Shown here: in pieces, positions 22,661-33,225 of the stretch | How the letters are laid out: each line of letters opens with the position of its first letter | How positions within the stretch are numbered: the stretch's first letter is position 1 | From: Isoetes taiwanensis | Taxonomy: Eukaryota > Streptophyta > Lycopodiopsida > Isoetales > Isoetaceae | NCBI GenBank assembly: GCA_021234155.1 | Contig: JAJEKV010000062.1 | Location: forward strand, 598,952 to 662,951 | Length of the DNA: 64,000 bases | Direction of reading: 5' to 3' | Position numbers and translations under genes: made by a program | Notes under the pieces: model-generated | Databases searched by the model: none | What the model was told of the DNA's origin: nothing | Seen by the model: the letters and a program-made list of their open reading frames with translations, nothing else

Positions 22661-23490
22661 GGTCATGCATAATATCTATTGTAGTTGCTGCTATTCCTTA
22701 ATATAATGATGTAAATGATATATTAAGCATCTAGACTTTCTCATTTATTGAATAACATCTCTATTTAATTGACTCCAAATGTTTTGTAATTTGAGGAGAT
22801 CATGTTTCACCAACTCCATTGTAATGGGAAAATAGGAGTTGGTAGTAAATTCTGTGTTTGTTTAGGTGTTGTTTACTACAATTTCTTTCTCCTCACACAT
22901 ACCTTCCAACTTAAAAGCAATCAAGAATACATATCACACGAGATCCACTTTTAGACATTTAACAGCAACCAAATACTTTAGCCCGTCAACTTGCCCGCTT
23001 GAGGAACTTTTTTTAGAAAATTTCACACCTATAATTTATAATGATGCACTTCTTGCTTAACAACATATCAACTTCAAATGCTTAGCAAAGTAAGTACCAA
23101 TGTCTATGATGGTTCAAAGATCATCAAGCACTTGCAATGTGTTTTTATTATAAGCTATTTTGATAAGATCCCAATGAAAGTGTAGTAATGCTAAATACTT
23201 TTTCTAGCAATATATAATACTCATATAACTATAGTACCATGTAAGACCCTTTTTAAACCCATTGATGTTGCTAAGGATATGGTTGGAGCATTTGTTGCTG
23301 CCTAGTGGCGTGACGTTAAAATACTATCTATCTATCTATCTATTATGGCTTATTTGATGTAAAATGGCATGTTTGATGTTAACCCGACATATAAGATGAC
23401 TGCCATTAAAACGAATGGAGAATTCAAAAAGCATAGCCTAATGTTGGTAGTCCCATCTTTGAGGATTCAATTTACAAGCATTTATATATA
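22661..23490. other. AT-rich filler, no recognisable gene
   Basis: No ORF with motifs. A short (TATC)n microsatellite lies at about 23323-23344. Confidence 0.5.
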
Positions 23491-23556
23491 CAAAAGAAAT
23501 TATCGCGCGCCAAGGTAAGGCCGCGAAAGTTTCTCTTCCCCAACTCGTTTATACAT
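23491..23556. repeat. Palindrome-bearing direct repeat, left copy
   Basis: The segment from ATATACAA through ATCGCG...CCGCGA to CCCAACTC is shared with 30126-30191. The palindrome is eroded here (ATCGCGCGCCAAGG then GGCCGCGA). Similarity stops sharply after AACTC in both copies. See the right copy. Confidence 0.65.
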
Positions 23557-25500
23557 GCTAGAACATGATTAGGGTTTCATTTCCATTAGGTTTTCGTTCA
23601 GGAGGGACGACAGAGTCTGGTGGAGCGGAAAACCGATATGGCGCATGATCAGAGAAGATAACATGTTTTACATAGTAATCTAATGAAATGCACTATCAAA
23701 TTTTTGAATGCAGCAAAAGACAGGATTAGGATATGGCATTTTTAATCATATGTAGAGGCAAAGCCGCAGAGGCCGCTCAATACTGCAGACAAGGCTACCA
23801 TTGTAAAAGTTGTTTTAATTTTAGAAAAAATATTATTGTGCTTGTTTCTAACATAAATGCTAGAAAGTGGTACATGTATAATGTTGCCGAATATTCTAGC
23901 CAAGTGTGTTGTTTTGTCATTCCAAAATGTATTCGATGCGTTTGAACTATAAAAATTGCTTTTGAATTCATCCAGGCAAGTGCGTTGGCTTGTTATCTCA
24001 AAATGCATAAAGTTATTTGTAGGGATTTGAACCCCAGTCTAGATGCCCAGAAACTGTTTCCTTACCATATAGACTACTCTTTATTTGACATATGAAATCT
24101 TAGCCATTACTTAAAATCAGAATCAAGAAAGTTGGTCGATAACAACAGCCCCAGTAATAACCCAATATCTTGTGCTTATGATCGCAATTGGGGAAGGGAT
24201 CCTTTGCGGCTGACCTAAAGAACTTAAGATTACGGGCATTTCTCTCAAATAAGTGGTCCTGGCTTAGAACTTGTAAAGGCATAGATGATTCAAAGATCAA
24301 GAGATCCATTCCTGGCCCTAGCCTCATGTAGCAAAGGTGCCTCCAAAAGCTTGGATTCTCCCGCCAATAACATTGATAGAGGAAGATACCCGATGATGCT
24401 ATTCAATAACATTGATAGAAGAAGATATCGACGATGATATTCAAAGACAAAGACAATCGGGGTTTTATTTAGCCTAATGCTTACTTTGCATATATATTTT
24501 CTAAATTTCATTTGCAAACTGTGGAAGTAGTATCATTCTTGTACCGAGGATTATCACTTATAAATATTCTTGTTCTTGGTCTAGCATACGAAATTGTTAG
24601 TGTGATCCCTTTGTTTTTATCGCTTAGTCTTTTGTAGCGTAATGAAATGGACATTATTCTCTTGTTGGGTCACCAAATTCATTATTGTAGCATGTTAAGA
24701 CCCCGCAGATTCTTGATATCATATCACTGGGTTGCCATTCGGTTGCGTGGCGGGGTTATATGCCGCATACTATGTTATCAAGATAATTACTCAATTCTAT
24801 TATGCCATGCACCGACAATTTTTAGACAGAGCCTCATAATTCTACTATGTTTTGATCTCTTGGGCATTATGGTCTTTAAAATGCAGCTTCATTTTATCTT
24901 GCATCTTTATTCTATCCTACTGCGTGATTTTCGATAGCTTTTTGGCCAGCATATTCATGAGTTCTATCGCTTGGTTTACATGAGTTCCAATTGGCTTATG
25001 CTGATTGCATGGGTTAATCCCTTTATGATGTTTTCCTTATTATTCAAGCATAGCCATATTATTTAATTATTTGTCATTTTTCTTTTTTTGCTTTGGCTTA
25101 GATCTTGGAGCCTAGTAATCATTACTTTTATTCTAAAATTTGTTCCTTATCTTTTTCGATCAATGGGGTTATAGCAAAGAATGGAAGGTAATGATCGAAT
25201 GGAGAATTTTTGCTTGTTCTAAGAAAGTTGGAAGGTCTATTCTTCATTCCCTTGCAATTTTAGACCTCAAAGGAGTGGGGCATCATCAGCAGAAAATACA
25301 TGCATAAGCTTTTTAAAATGTATTTTTGTTTAGTTTATGCATAACAATTGGGGTCAAAAAAAAAGCAGTTGTAGGGATGAAGAAAACATGGTATGAATTC
25401 TAAAAAAGAAGTTGCACTAGTGTTTCTTCGCTTTTTTTCTTATTTTCCTTTCACATTTCGTCAGAGCATTGTTGCCTTTCTGCAAAGATCTCTAAATTAT
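23557..25500. other. AT-rich filler with a 39-bp tandem duplication
   Basis: No gene recognised. At 24365-24442 a 39-bp unit beginning CAATAACATTGATAGA is repeated twice. The stretch just before gag shows no primer site or LTR for the gag-pol. Confidence 0.5.
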
Positions 25501-25614
25501 GACCGGTAGTTGATTGGAATGCGTAAAAGAGTGAGCCACAAGGACAACAGGTTTGTTGGGTGCTTTAATTATTTTATGTTATTCTTACGATTTGTGCAAC
25601 TTGATTTGGTGAAA

Positions 25615-26690
25615 ATGTGGATGGACCTTGAGCAGATAAAGGCTCTCCCGGCCGCCTGGCCAGAGTGGGTTTGGAGGGCAACGCCTTGCCACAAGCATCA
25701 GCTCGAGGAAAACAGAAAGGACAAGAGGAGGAGCAAGAGAAGGAGGTCCTCCAGAATCGGGACCGACTCAAGCTCGGTCGGACCGACGGGAGGAAGAGGG
25801 AAGAGCTGTGCCCGTGACCGTAGAGATGGAAGGCGAGGGACACCACGATGGACGGGCGACAAAGGGACACAAGAGCCTCGACTACCGTAAGAAGGTAGAC
25901 TCGCATTGGGAAATGTTTGAAGGCCGTGAAGCTCGAGCAATTCTCGTGCAAGAAACGGCGTCGCATGGAGGCAGAGGCTTATTCGATGAGATGAGTGAAT
26001 ATGGCAACGCTTTTATGGTATGAAGGACAAGGATAAAGGCAGGGTGGCAACAGCCAACCGGAAGGAGCAAAGACGATTTGGTGAAAGGGTTATGCCAAGG
26101 CCTATGGCTTAAGGAGGATGCGTGGTTGAAGTTTGCTAACGCTTTCAAGCCGCCATTATGTCCCAAGAGAGCACAAGTCCAGCATGATGCAGCAGTTCTA
26201 CAGGTTGCAACAGGAAAACAAATCACCCAGAAATATCTGAGGAATTCATGAGGCTAAGGCTTTATGTGCCAAAGTTGGGTGAAAAGCATGCGTGGAGAGC
26301 TACATTGAGGGGTGAATGAGGAGATCCGCGAAGCTTTGTAAGGGCAATAAACCCTAAGATGATCGGAAGCATGAGTCCAAGGCAATAAGCTTGCAAGGGA
26401 CGGGACCTCAGAATAGCGGGCAGAGGCAACAGTATTACCAGGGTAAAGGCAAGGCAACAGGGAGTTATAGCCCTAAAGCAACCAGCCCAGGTCCAGCTAG
26501 AGCCCCATATGGTGGCAATCAGGGAAAGCAGCAGGAGAAGAAGCAGGTGTCCTTCAAAGACAAGCAGGAGGGGTCAAACTACTCCAAAGCAGTGCGATCC
26601 TTTTTACAGGCGATGCCCAAGGAAAAGAGGCAGGAGGTATAGAAAAAGTTTTGTTTTCAAAACCAGCCAGCACACAGGACAGCGAACTGC
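25615..26690 (+). pseudogene. Ty3/gypsy gag, disrupted
   Basis: Starts with MWMDLEQIKALPAAWPEW at 25615, followed by Lys/Arg-rich sequence typical of the N-terminal gag of plant chromoviruses. The 25808-26023 frame carries HWEMFEGREARAILVQE. Further on, the 26040-26330 region reads in mixed frames as the capsid part (VMPRPMA, EEFMRLRLYVPKLGEKHAW), then a Gln/Lys-rich linker at 26391-26642. No intact CCHC knuckle is left. Gag forms the virus-like particle. Many stops and shifts are present. Confidence 0.7.
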
Positions 26691-26699
26691 CCCTATGTC

Positions 26700-29460
26700 A
26701 TGAGTGCAGCGCTAGCGGAGTTGGGAGATTGGGACACTCTGTCTGACGACGACAGCGAGGCAGCCCACGACTACATTCAGGGCGAGTGTCATATCTTTGC
26801 TGCAATAGATACAGAACAAGCAGAGAACCAGTATAAGGCAATTTCCACAGTAGGGAAGGCCAAGGCCAAGTCCTTCATAGTCCTGATAGACTCGGGAGGT
26901 AGCCATAACTTTGCATCCCCCAGAATGGTTAAGATGTTGAAGTTGAAACCATCGGGTCGGGCCGGAGGTCCGCTGGTCGAAAGCAAGGGAGCAAGAAGCG
27001 CGCATGCCAGTGCAAGAGAATTAACTTCGACATCGACTCTGCCGTGGATTAATATCCGCATGGGGCGTAAGTAATGGGTATTGGCAAGCATGACTTGATC
27101 ATAGGAATGGAGTATCTTGGACCGTATGGGCACTCACGAAGTTCACGATAATGCCTTCGGCTTATCGAATGCCCCAAAGAACGCTCATGAGACTCATGAA
27201 CGACATCTCTGGGAGTTCTTAGACACCTTTGTGATAGTATTCTTTGATGACATTTTGGTGTATAGCGGCCTTTGAAGAGCAACGCATAACACACTTAAGG
27301 AGAGGCCGAGAAGTTGAAGAAGCACCGATTTACGCCAAGTTGTCGAAATGCCGCAAGAATCCGGAGAAGGTGGAATACCTAGGTCATATGATCTCAGCGA
27401 AGGAATCTCGACGGATCCCGCAAAGATCGAAGGCTCATTCAAGGGCCGCAACCGAAGAATGCATGAGGGTCGGTTTTTTTGGCCTAGTAGGGTACTACAG
27501 AAGTTCGTGGAAGAACTTTGCTAAGATAGCGGCAGAGCATTGGCACAAGAAAGTCCAAGCCGGGTTTGAATTGTTGAAGGAAGCTCTGACGACCGCCTGT
27601 CTTGACCTTTGCCGTAATTCTGCAGAGAAAGATAAGCTTGTAGCCACAGATGCGAGTAAGATAGCTACAGGTGCAGTGCTCATGCAAGAAGAGCGTATGG
27701 TAGCGTATGATTCCAGGAAGATAAACGACGCCGAACGCGCCACCGGTTTATGATCAAGAATTGCTTGGCGGTTGTTGGGCATTAAGAATTTGGAGGCACT
27801 ATCTCTTGGGAAGAAAGTTCCAATTGATACTGCACCATCGTAGCCCCCAAGATGTATTCACGCAACCATACCTTAACCTGAGGCGTAGAAGGTGGATGGA
27901 GTTCCTTTGAAGAGTATGACTTTGATATAGTCTACAAGCCGTGGAAATGTGGTAGCGGATGCTTTCAAGGCATCCCCGACAACTAGAGTGCATTGCAATG
28001 CAATTTCAACGCCTCCGGCGACTTTGGTAAGAAAATTGAAGAGTCCTTGCCAATGGACGTGAACTTCAAGGAAGTATGGGCAAGCTTATGCAGGGAAGCA
28101 AGAACAGATAAGGAGAGAGAAACCTTCAAAAATTTTAAGAAGGAAGGTAATCTCTTATACCATAAGAACAAGTTGTGCGTGCGAATCATCGGGTGTGAGG
28201 AAGTTGATTCTCCACGACACCCACAACAGCCAAATAGGCCATGCAGATTTATGAAGACATATTTCAAAGTCTTGCAGCCTATTATTGGCCAGAATGAAGA
28301 AGTGTAGCTCGCTACATCAAGGAATGTCAGCTATGTCGCCAGACGAAGGCGCAGCAGCTTCAATTCGTGGGCATTAGAGCCATTAGCGGTGCCAAACGCT
28401 AAGTGGGAGGTCATCGGCATGGACTTCATCACGTGGTTTCCAAGGGCGACGAAGAGGGAAGGATGTCTTGATGGTAGTGGCGACAAGTTGTCGGAAGATG
28501 GCACATTTTGTGCCTTGTAGGACCACAGACACCGCTATGGATACTGGCCAAGCTCTTCACCAAAGAGATCTTAGGGGCTTCATGGCATGCCAAGGGAGAT
28601 TATCTCCGCCAGGGATCCGAAATTCATGAGTGCCTTTTGGCAAGACCTCTTTGCGACAATTCAAGGGGGCTATCTATGAGCACAACATACCATCCTCGAC
28701 GCCCGGATGGCCAAACGGAGCGGACCAACAGATTTTGGAGGGACATGCTGCGGAACTACGTCTGGAACAAGCAAAGGTATGTGGGAAGAATTTATTCACT
28801 TGGTGGAGTTTGCCTACAATAGCACCCAAGCAAGAGTCATCCCAAATGTCGCCATTTTATGATCAATTACGACTATCAATGCCTCTCGGACATTTGGCAC
28901 AACCGTGTGTCAAAAGTAGAGGTTTTGCGCCCAGATGTTGTCCGGCATTTGCGGCTGCGTGGAAGAAGTTCGAGGGTATCTGGCAGCAAGAGTCGACAAA
29001 AAGAGCATCGCCGACAAGCATCGCCGCGACCCGGGAGAGTTCCAAGTTGGAGATGATGTATGGCTCAAGATCAAGGTAAAAGCGGTGAAGCTCGCGATCG
29101 ATAATTGTAAGAAGCTTGCTCAAGGTGGGCTGGACGATCAGTCAAGAGAATAGGTAATCAATCCCATGATTGGACCTACCAAAGACACCTAAAAGATTCA
29201 TAAGGTCTTCCACGCGTGAGTTTTGTTGAAGAAGCATACTCCAAATCCGCACGAAATCTTGGACACTCCAACGTTGTTGGAAATGATGGAGGAGCATTTG
29301 GAAATAGTTCGTAATTGATTCTTGATAAAGCCTTCAAGAAAACAAGGAGATTAGAGTTTCTCCAATATTTGGTCAAGTGGAAGCACTTGGTGGAAGACGC
29401 GACGTGGGTACTTAAGAAAGATCTAGTAAAGCGGTCCACAATTTATGGAGCAATGGGACG
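26700..29460 (+). pseudogene. Ty3/gypsy chromovirus pol (PR-RT-RH-IN-chromodomain), disrupted
   Basis: Protease: VLIDSGGSHNF, catalytic Asp at 26889, ending DLIIGMEYL near 27090-27115. RT: LMRLMNDI near 27190 and the catalytic FFDDILVYS at 27240-27266, then VEYLGHMIS. The part between protease and FFDD is only ~130 bp, so the fingers and first palm half are deleted. RNase H: FGLVGYYR and VATDASKIATGAVLMQE at ~27480-27695. Integrase: MDFIT near 28422, DPKFMSAFW near 28615 and DGQTERTNRFWRDML near 28708, giving the D,D-35-E residues in three frames. Chromodomain: FLQYLVKWKHLVEDATWVLK at ~29355-29415. The chromodomain directs integration to methylated-H3 chromatin in this clade. At least eight frame breaks are present. 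Confidence 0.9.
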
Positions 29461-29599
29461 GCAAGGTCATCTCAAGAAATCGGCTCAGTATGTCGATTTG
29501 TGTAGATTAATTCTATGTGTAGTTAAGATTAATCACGATGCGACCTATGGTAGGTATGGGTTACATCGCGTTGTTAAGATGATGAGACCACCGCGGTGA

Positions 29600-30125
29600 T
29601 CTCTAGGGCGTGGTGTAATGTCAATGTAGGCATGACCGCATTTCCGCTGGATGAGTGGAAGGTAGATTAGAAAAGTCTACTGCTCCAAGTAGAAGACTTC
29701 ACCGAGAGAAAGGAGGTCATTGAGGAATGCATTGATAAAAAAGCACCTCTAGCCCCATATATGCTTTGATAGAGGAATCGCCTTCACGCCCATATAATGG
29801 GAAGGACCTATCCTCCACGCTGGGCAACTAAAGGTGTAGGCATGAGCGGCATATAGGCATATAGGCGCTGTCTCCACGGCCACGATGGAAGGTTCACCCT
29901 CTTCCTACGCCGGGAGATTAGCCATGCATTCATGTAGATAGGTGGGGTGGTCACCATATAACCAAAATTTTATTAATAATTTAAATGGTAATAACGTAGT
30001 GTCGATCTGCAGGCCAATAGAGCTCTCCGGAGGGCAAGGAGGTCGAGCTACGAAGACTTGCAACACAAATTTTGTTGGAATGTGTTGCAAGGTATGAAGA
30101 GTACCTCGAACGTTAATTACATATA
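29600..30125 (+). other. Sequence after pol, possible LTR remnant of the gag-pol element
   Basis: Shortly after the chromodomain, TGTAATGTC at about 29616 follows GGGCGTGG, the usual look of a polypurine tract and LTR start in chromoviruses. No matching 5' LTR was found upstream of gag, so this is unproven. No gene. Confidence 0.35.
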
Positions 30126-30191
30126 CAAGAAATTTATCGCGGCGGCCTTGGCGGCCAAGGCCGCCGCGAACATTTCTCTTACCCAACTCAC
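30126..30191. repeat. Palindrome-bearing direct repeat, right copy
   Basis: Contains a GC palindrome with 15-bp arms and a 3-base loop: arms TCGCGGCGGCCTTGG and CCAAGGCCGCCGCGA. Flanking AAATTTA and ACATTT extend the symmetry. It shares about 63 bp, same orientation, with 23491-23556; the two copies bracket gag-pol. A Helitron end is possible but no CTRR follows. Confidence 0.7.
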
Positions 30192-30990
30192 AACAAAGTA
30201 GATTTTTCTATTAGTCAAAAAGGACCTCAGCTATGGGCTTGTAAAATGGGCCTTAAACCCCATCATGGATTGATAGCATTCATTAACAGAACTTTTTTAC
30301 TTGCAAAAAGGAAGTGGTAGCCATCTCTACAAATAACTGCTTGTTATCTCATTTCTAGCTTGCAAGGGTCTAGCTTATCTTTGTATCATCTCTGTATTGA
30401 CAACTTAAACATTGTTGGAAGAACATTTTAAGGTAACATAGTTACACCCTTTATCTAAGCAGTGACAACAATCTTTGGAGACATGATGGCCCATGTTTCA
30501 ATATCAGACTTTGAATATGTAGAAACAATATGAGTTCAAAGCATGGTAAGCCCTTACTTATTTTCTAATTTGGCTAAAGCTCAAACATTAAATGCTCTCA
30601 AAGTCCTTGTGATTTTTAACTTCATTTTCGAAGTGGGCTTCATTGGCCTTGGCCCCCTATAGAATGACGAAGGGTATAATTTAGTCCTAGCAATATATTT
30701 CCAAGTATGTTTATTGCAATGTAACAGCATAAAGAAAGATGGCATTTTTGAACATAAACAGAAGTATCTCTCAGCAAAAAACCTGCGACACAAAACATAT
30801 AACAGGCCTGACCACAATCCAAAATTGTCAATTATACCCCTGCACAAAAGAAAAAAAAATCCTTTTAAAATTTTATCAGGCATGCCAATGGGCAAAACCT
30901 TATTGTAATGAAGCGTTGACAATGCTATCCTACCAAAATTTCGATGATAACCTCACTTTTATTTACATTTCAATGCAGATTTCTGCAAGG
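30192..30990. other. No recognisable gene
   Basis: AT-rich sequence downstream (3') of the minus-strand DUF829 gene; may include its 3' UTR. Confidence 0.45.
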
Positions 30991-30999
30991 TGGCCTCTT

Positions 31000-32573
31000 T
31001 CATGCTTGTTGCATGCAGTCTTTGATAAAATTGTTCAGATGCGAGCCATAAATGTCAGGAAAGGTTCTGAAATGATCCACATGTGGGGATATCTCGAGAT
31101 TGCAGGATTTAACAAGACGCCCTGCTTTTTTCTGCTCATCGATGAAGGATTCTACTGATTTTGCTGGAATTACCCTATCAGCATTATTATATATATATAA
31201 TTGTGGGCAATCTTAATACATACTTAAGCCTTCAATTAAAAAATATATATATATAATTGTGGGCAAGAGGGCTGTTGATTTGAAAGAACTCCAAAGACCT
31301 CTGTTAGTCTCCTGTACAAAGAAGTTGTTAGTGGCTTCATGATAAAGAGAGAAAAATAATTTATGACTACATACTTTTTGATGGCTGGAATCTGCAAGAA
31401 GAATGAGAAAAGCTTCTCAAGCATTGTAAGCAAAGCTGCTTCTGCGATATGAGGCTGTACTTCCATTTTCTCTCCCTTTGTTTTATTTATGGCTTCAAAT
31501 TGTTTAGTAGCAATGCTCCTTTTTCCCAAAAAGGCTGCTGAAAACCCGATGCCCACACCTGGAGCATTTTAAGAGCCTTATTATTCTAGAAAGAATCAAA
31601 ATAGGTCATTTGATAATTGTAACATACTTTTCTTCTGCTAAATCCTAAGAATAAAAACCAGACGTGTTGATATGGACATATAGGACACTTGAAACACACG
31701 AAATCCTGAATATATGGGCACTCTGGTTGCAGTAGTAAGAATCAAGCCTCAGAACTCAATGGACTTTGTTCAGGATGAAAAAAACAAACACAATGAGTAA
31801 AACCTTTACTTCAAATATCAACACGAAAAAGCCGACTAATACTTGACAAAGCATGCAAAGAGGAATACATATCAGTTAAGCAAATAATACAACACAATAG
31901 CAAGGTAAAAACATACCTGGGGATCTGGATCTGCTACAGGTGCAGAATCAAACACACACCTGTTATTCTATTTAATAATTTCTCGTCTTTCCGCAACAAC
32001 CTTTCCAGAACAACGCCATATCTGTAAAGTGAAAACTTAGTGATCAACTAGTGGCAGCTTATGGAGTTTACTAAGTACAGCATACTTACGTGAGCCAACC
32101 TGTATTGCCGAAGGTATGAAAGAAAAGATGCTTCTCTTTGCCATCACCTTCTTCCTTTAACCACGTTGCAAGATGATGAGCCAGTTGATCAATTTGTTCC
32201 TCTGTCTTGCCAACCTTGACACACAAGAGGTCGCTCATAGGAAGCACAAAAGTAACAGCATTGATTCCTCTGGCATTGTACCAATCTGCATATTTCTTGA
32301 GATGCTTCTGTTTGGATCCAAGCCACTCTAACAAGACCACTGTTGCTACCTCTTTGCCATGACCTTTTTCATCAATTTGTGCTTGTTTTACATCAAAAAC
32401 ACCACTTTGAAACGGAAATCCTTGCGCATAAAATTTGCAATCTTTGTAATCTTTGCGCAGCTTAAACGGCACAAATCAGCGGCCCCTTTTCTGCCTCTGT
32501 TAAATCTTTCCAGCTTAGCATCAAACAAATTAACTCTGTGCACTCTTGATACAGCATAAACGGAGGAAATCAT
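31000..32573 (-). pseudogene. DUF829 (TMEM53-like alpha/beta hydrolase) gene, four exons, probably broken
   Basis: Exons read on the minus strand: 32573-32090, 32021-31917, 31558-31375, 31311-31000. Splice sites are good (GTAAGT at 32089, GTATGT at 31916 and 31374; acceptors TTTACAG, GCTCCAG, TGTACAG). Protein landmarks: VVLLEWLGSKQKHLKKYADW (nucleophile-elbow side of the DUF829 fold), HTFGNTGWLT, SAPVADPDPQ, GFSAAFLGKRS, RLTEVFGVLSNQQPSCPQLY, DRVIPAKSVESF and the catalytic-His motif SPHVDHFRTFP, stop at 31002. The start codon is uncertain; 32573 is the first upstream ATG and needs a frame change near 32465. Single-base or dinucleotide slips break exon 2 (before FDSAPV) and exon 3 (before SAAF), and a TA-rich duplication breaks exon 4. 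Family members are putative membrane-associated hydrolases of unclear substrate. It sits antisense inside the LTR element. Confidence 0.85.
31180..31262. repeat. TA-rich tandem duplication inside DUF829 exon 4
   Basis: ATATATATATAATTGTGGGC occurs at about 31191-31208 and again at about 31247-31265, with ~38 bp between. It interrupts the exon between PQLY and NADRV. It could be a slippage duplication or an assembly error. Confidence 0.75.
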
Positions 32574-33206
32574 AAGTTTTGAAACCTACAATATTTACTG
32601 CAAAAGGAGCGCCAAATTCCCGATTTGTTTGCTCATGAGAAGCGGCACAGCTGCAGAAATAAGACAGAACAAAATCTGAAGAAAAGGCGAACCGTAAATG
32701 CAAATTGAAGCATCCTACTTCAGCCACAGAGCCCAAAAATATAATCCGCGCCAATCCAACTCCAGCGCCAGTGCAAGCCCTGCCACTAAATTCGAACCCT
32801 GGGTTAGCCTTCGAAGCATTATCCGGAGGACCCTTTTTTTTCTCCTTTTTTTTTATCGCTCACGAGCCATTCATGAAGCCGGAACCCAACCGTTACGGCG
32901 TTGCTGGATTCGACACGTGCTCAAATGTCACGTTGATGTATACTTATATATGTCTTGATGAAATATTAAAATTTTGATAAACTAAATTGTCGTGATAAGT
33001 AAGTTATTGAGTAACTTGTTGTAATGATGTTACGAATTGATAAGTTATTTCGTAAGATAATAGCGTAATAATGATTTAAAAATATTACCTTGAGGTAATC
33101 TTAATAAATGTGTAAGTATTATAGTAGTATATTGTATGCATCAGGTTGATTGCAGGTTAGGAAGATTCCAAGGTGGAGATCCACGATGTCGGGACAAAGA
33201 TCATTT
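32574..33206. other. Upstream region of DUF829 and 3' non-coding part of the LTR element
   Basis: Contains the 5' flank of the minus-strand gene. From about 32960 it becomes very AT-rich, with recurring GTAAGTTATT and TTACGAATTGATAAG words. No gene. Confidence 0.45.
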
Positions 33207-33224
33207 CAAGGTGGGGAGAAATCA
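33207..33224 (+). other. Polypurine tract
   Basis: CAAGGTGGGGAGAAATCA lies directly before the 3' LTR and provides the usual plus-strand primer tract. Confidence 0.75.
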
Positions 33225-33225
33225 T

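Noticed and set aside
30126-30191. GC palindrome as a transcription terminator or Helitron end
   Set aside because: Plant genes do not use such terminators, and no CTRR follows at the right distance.
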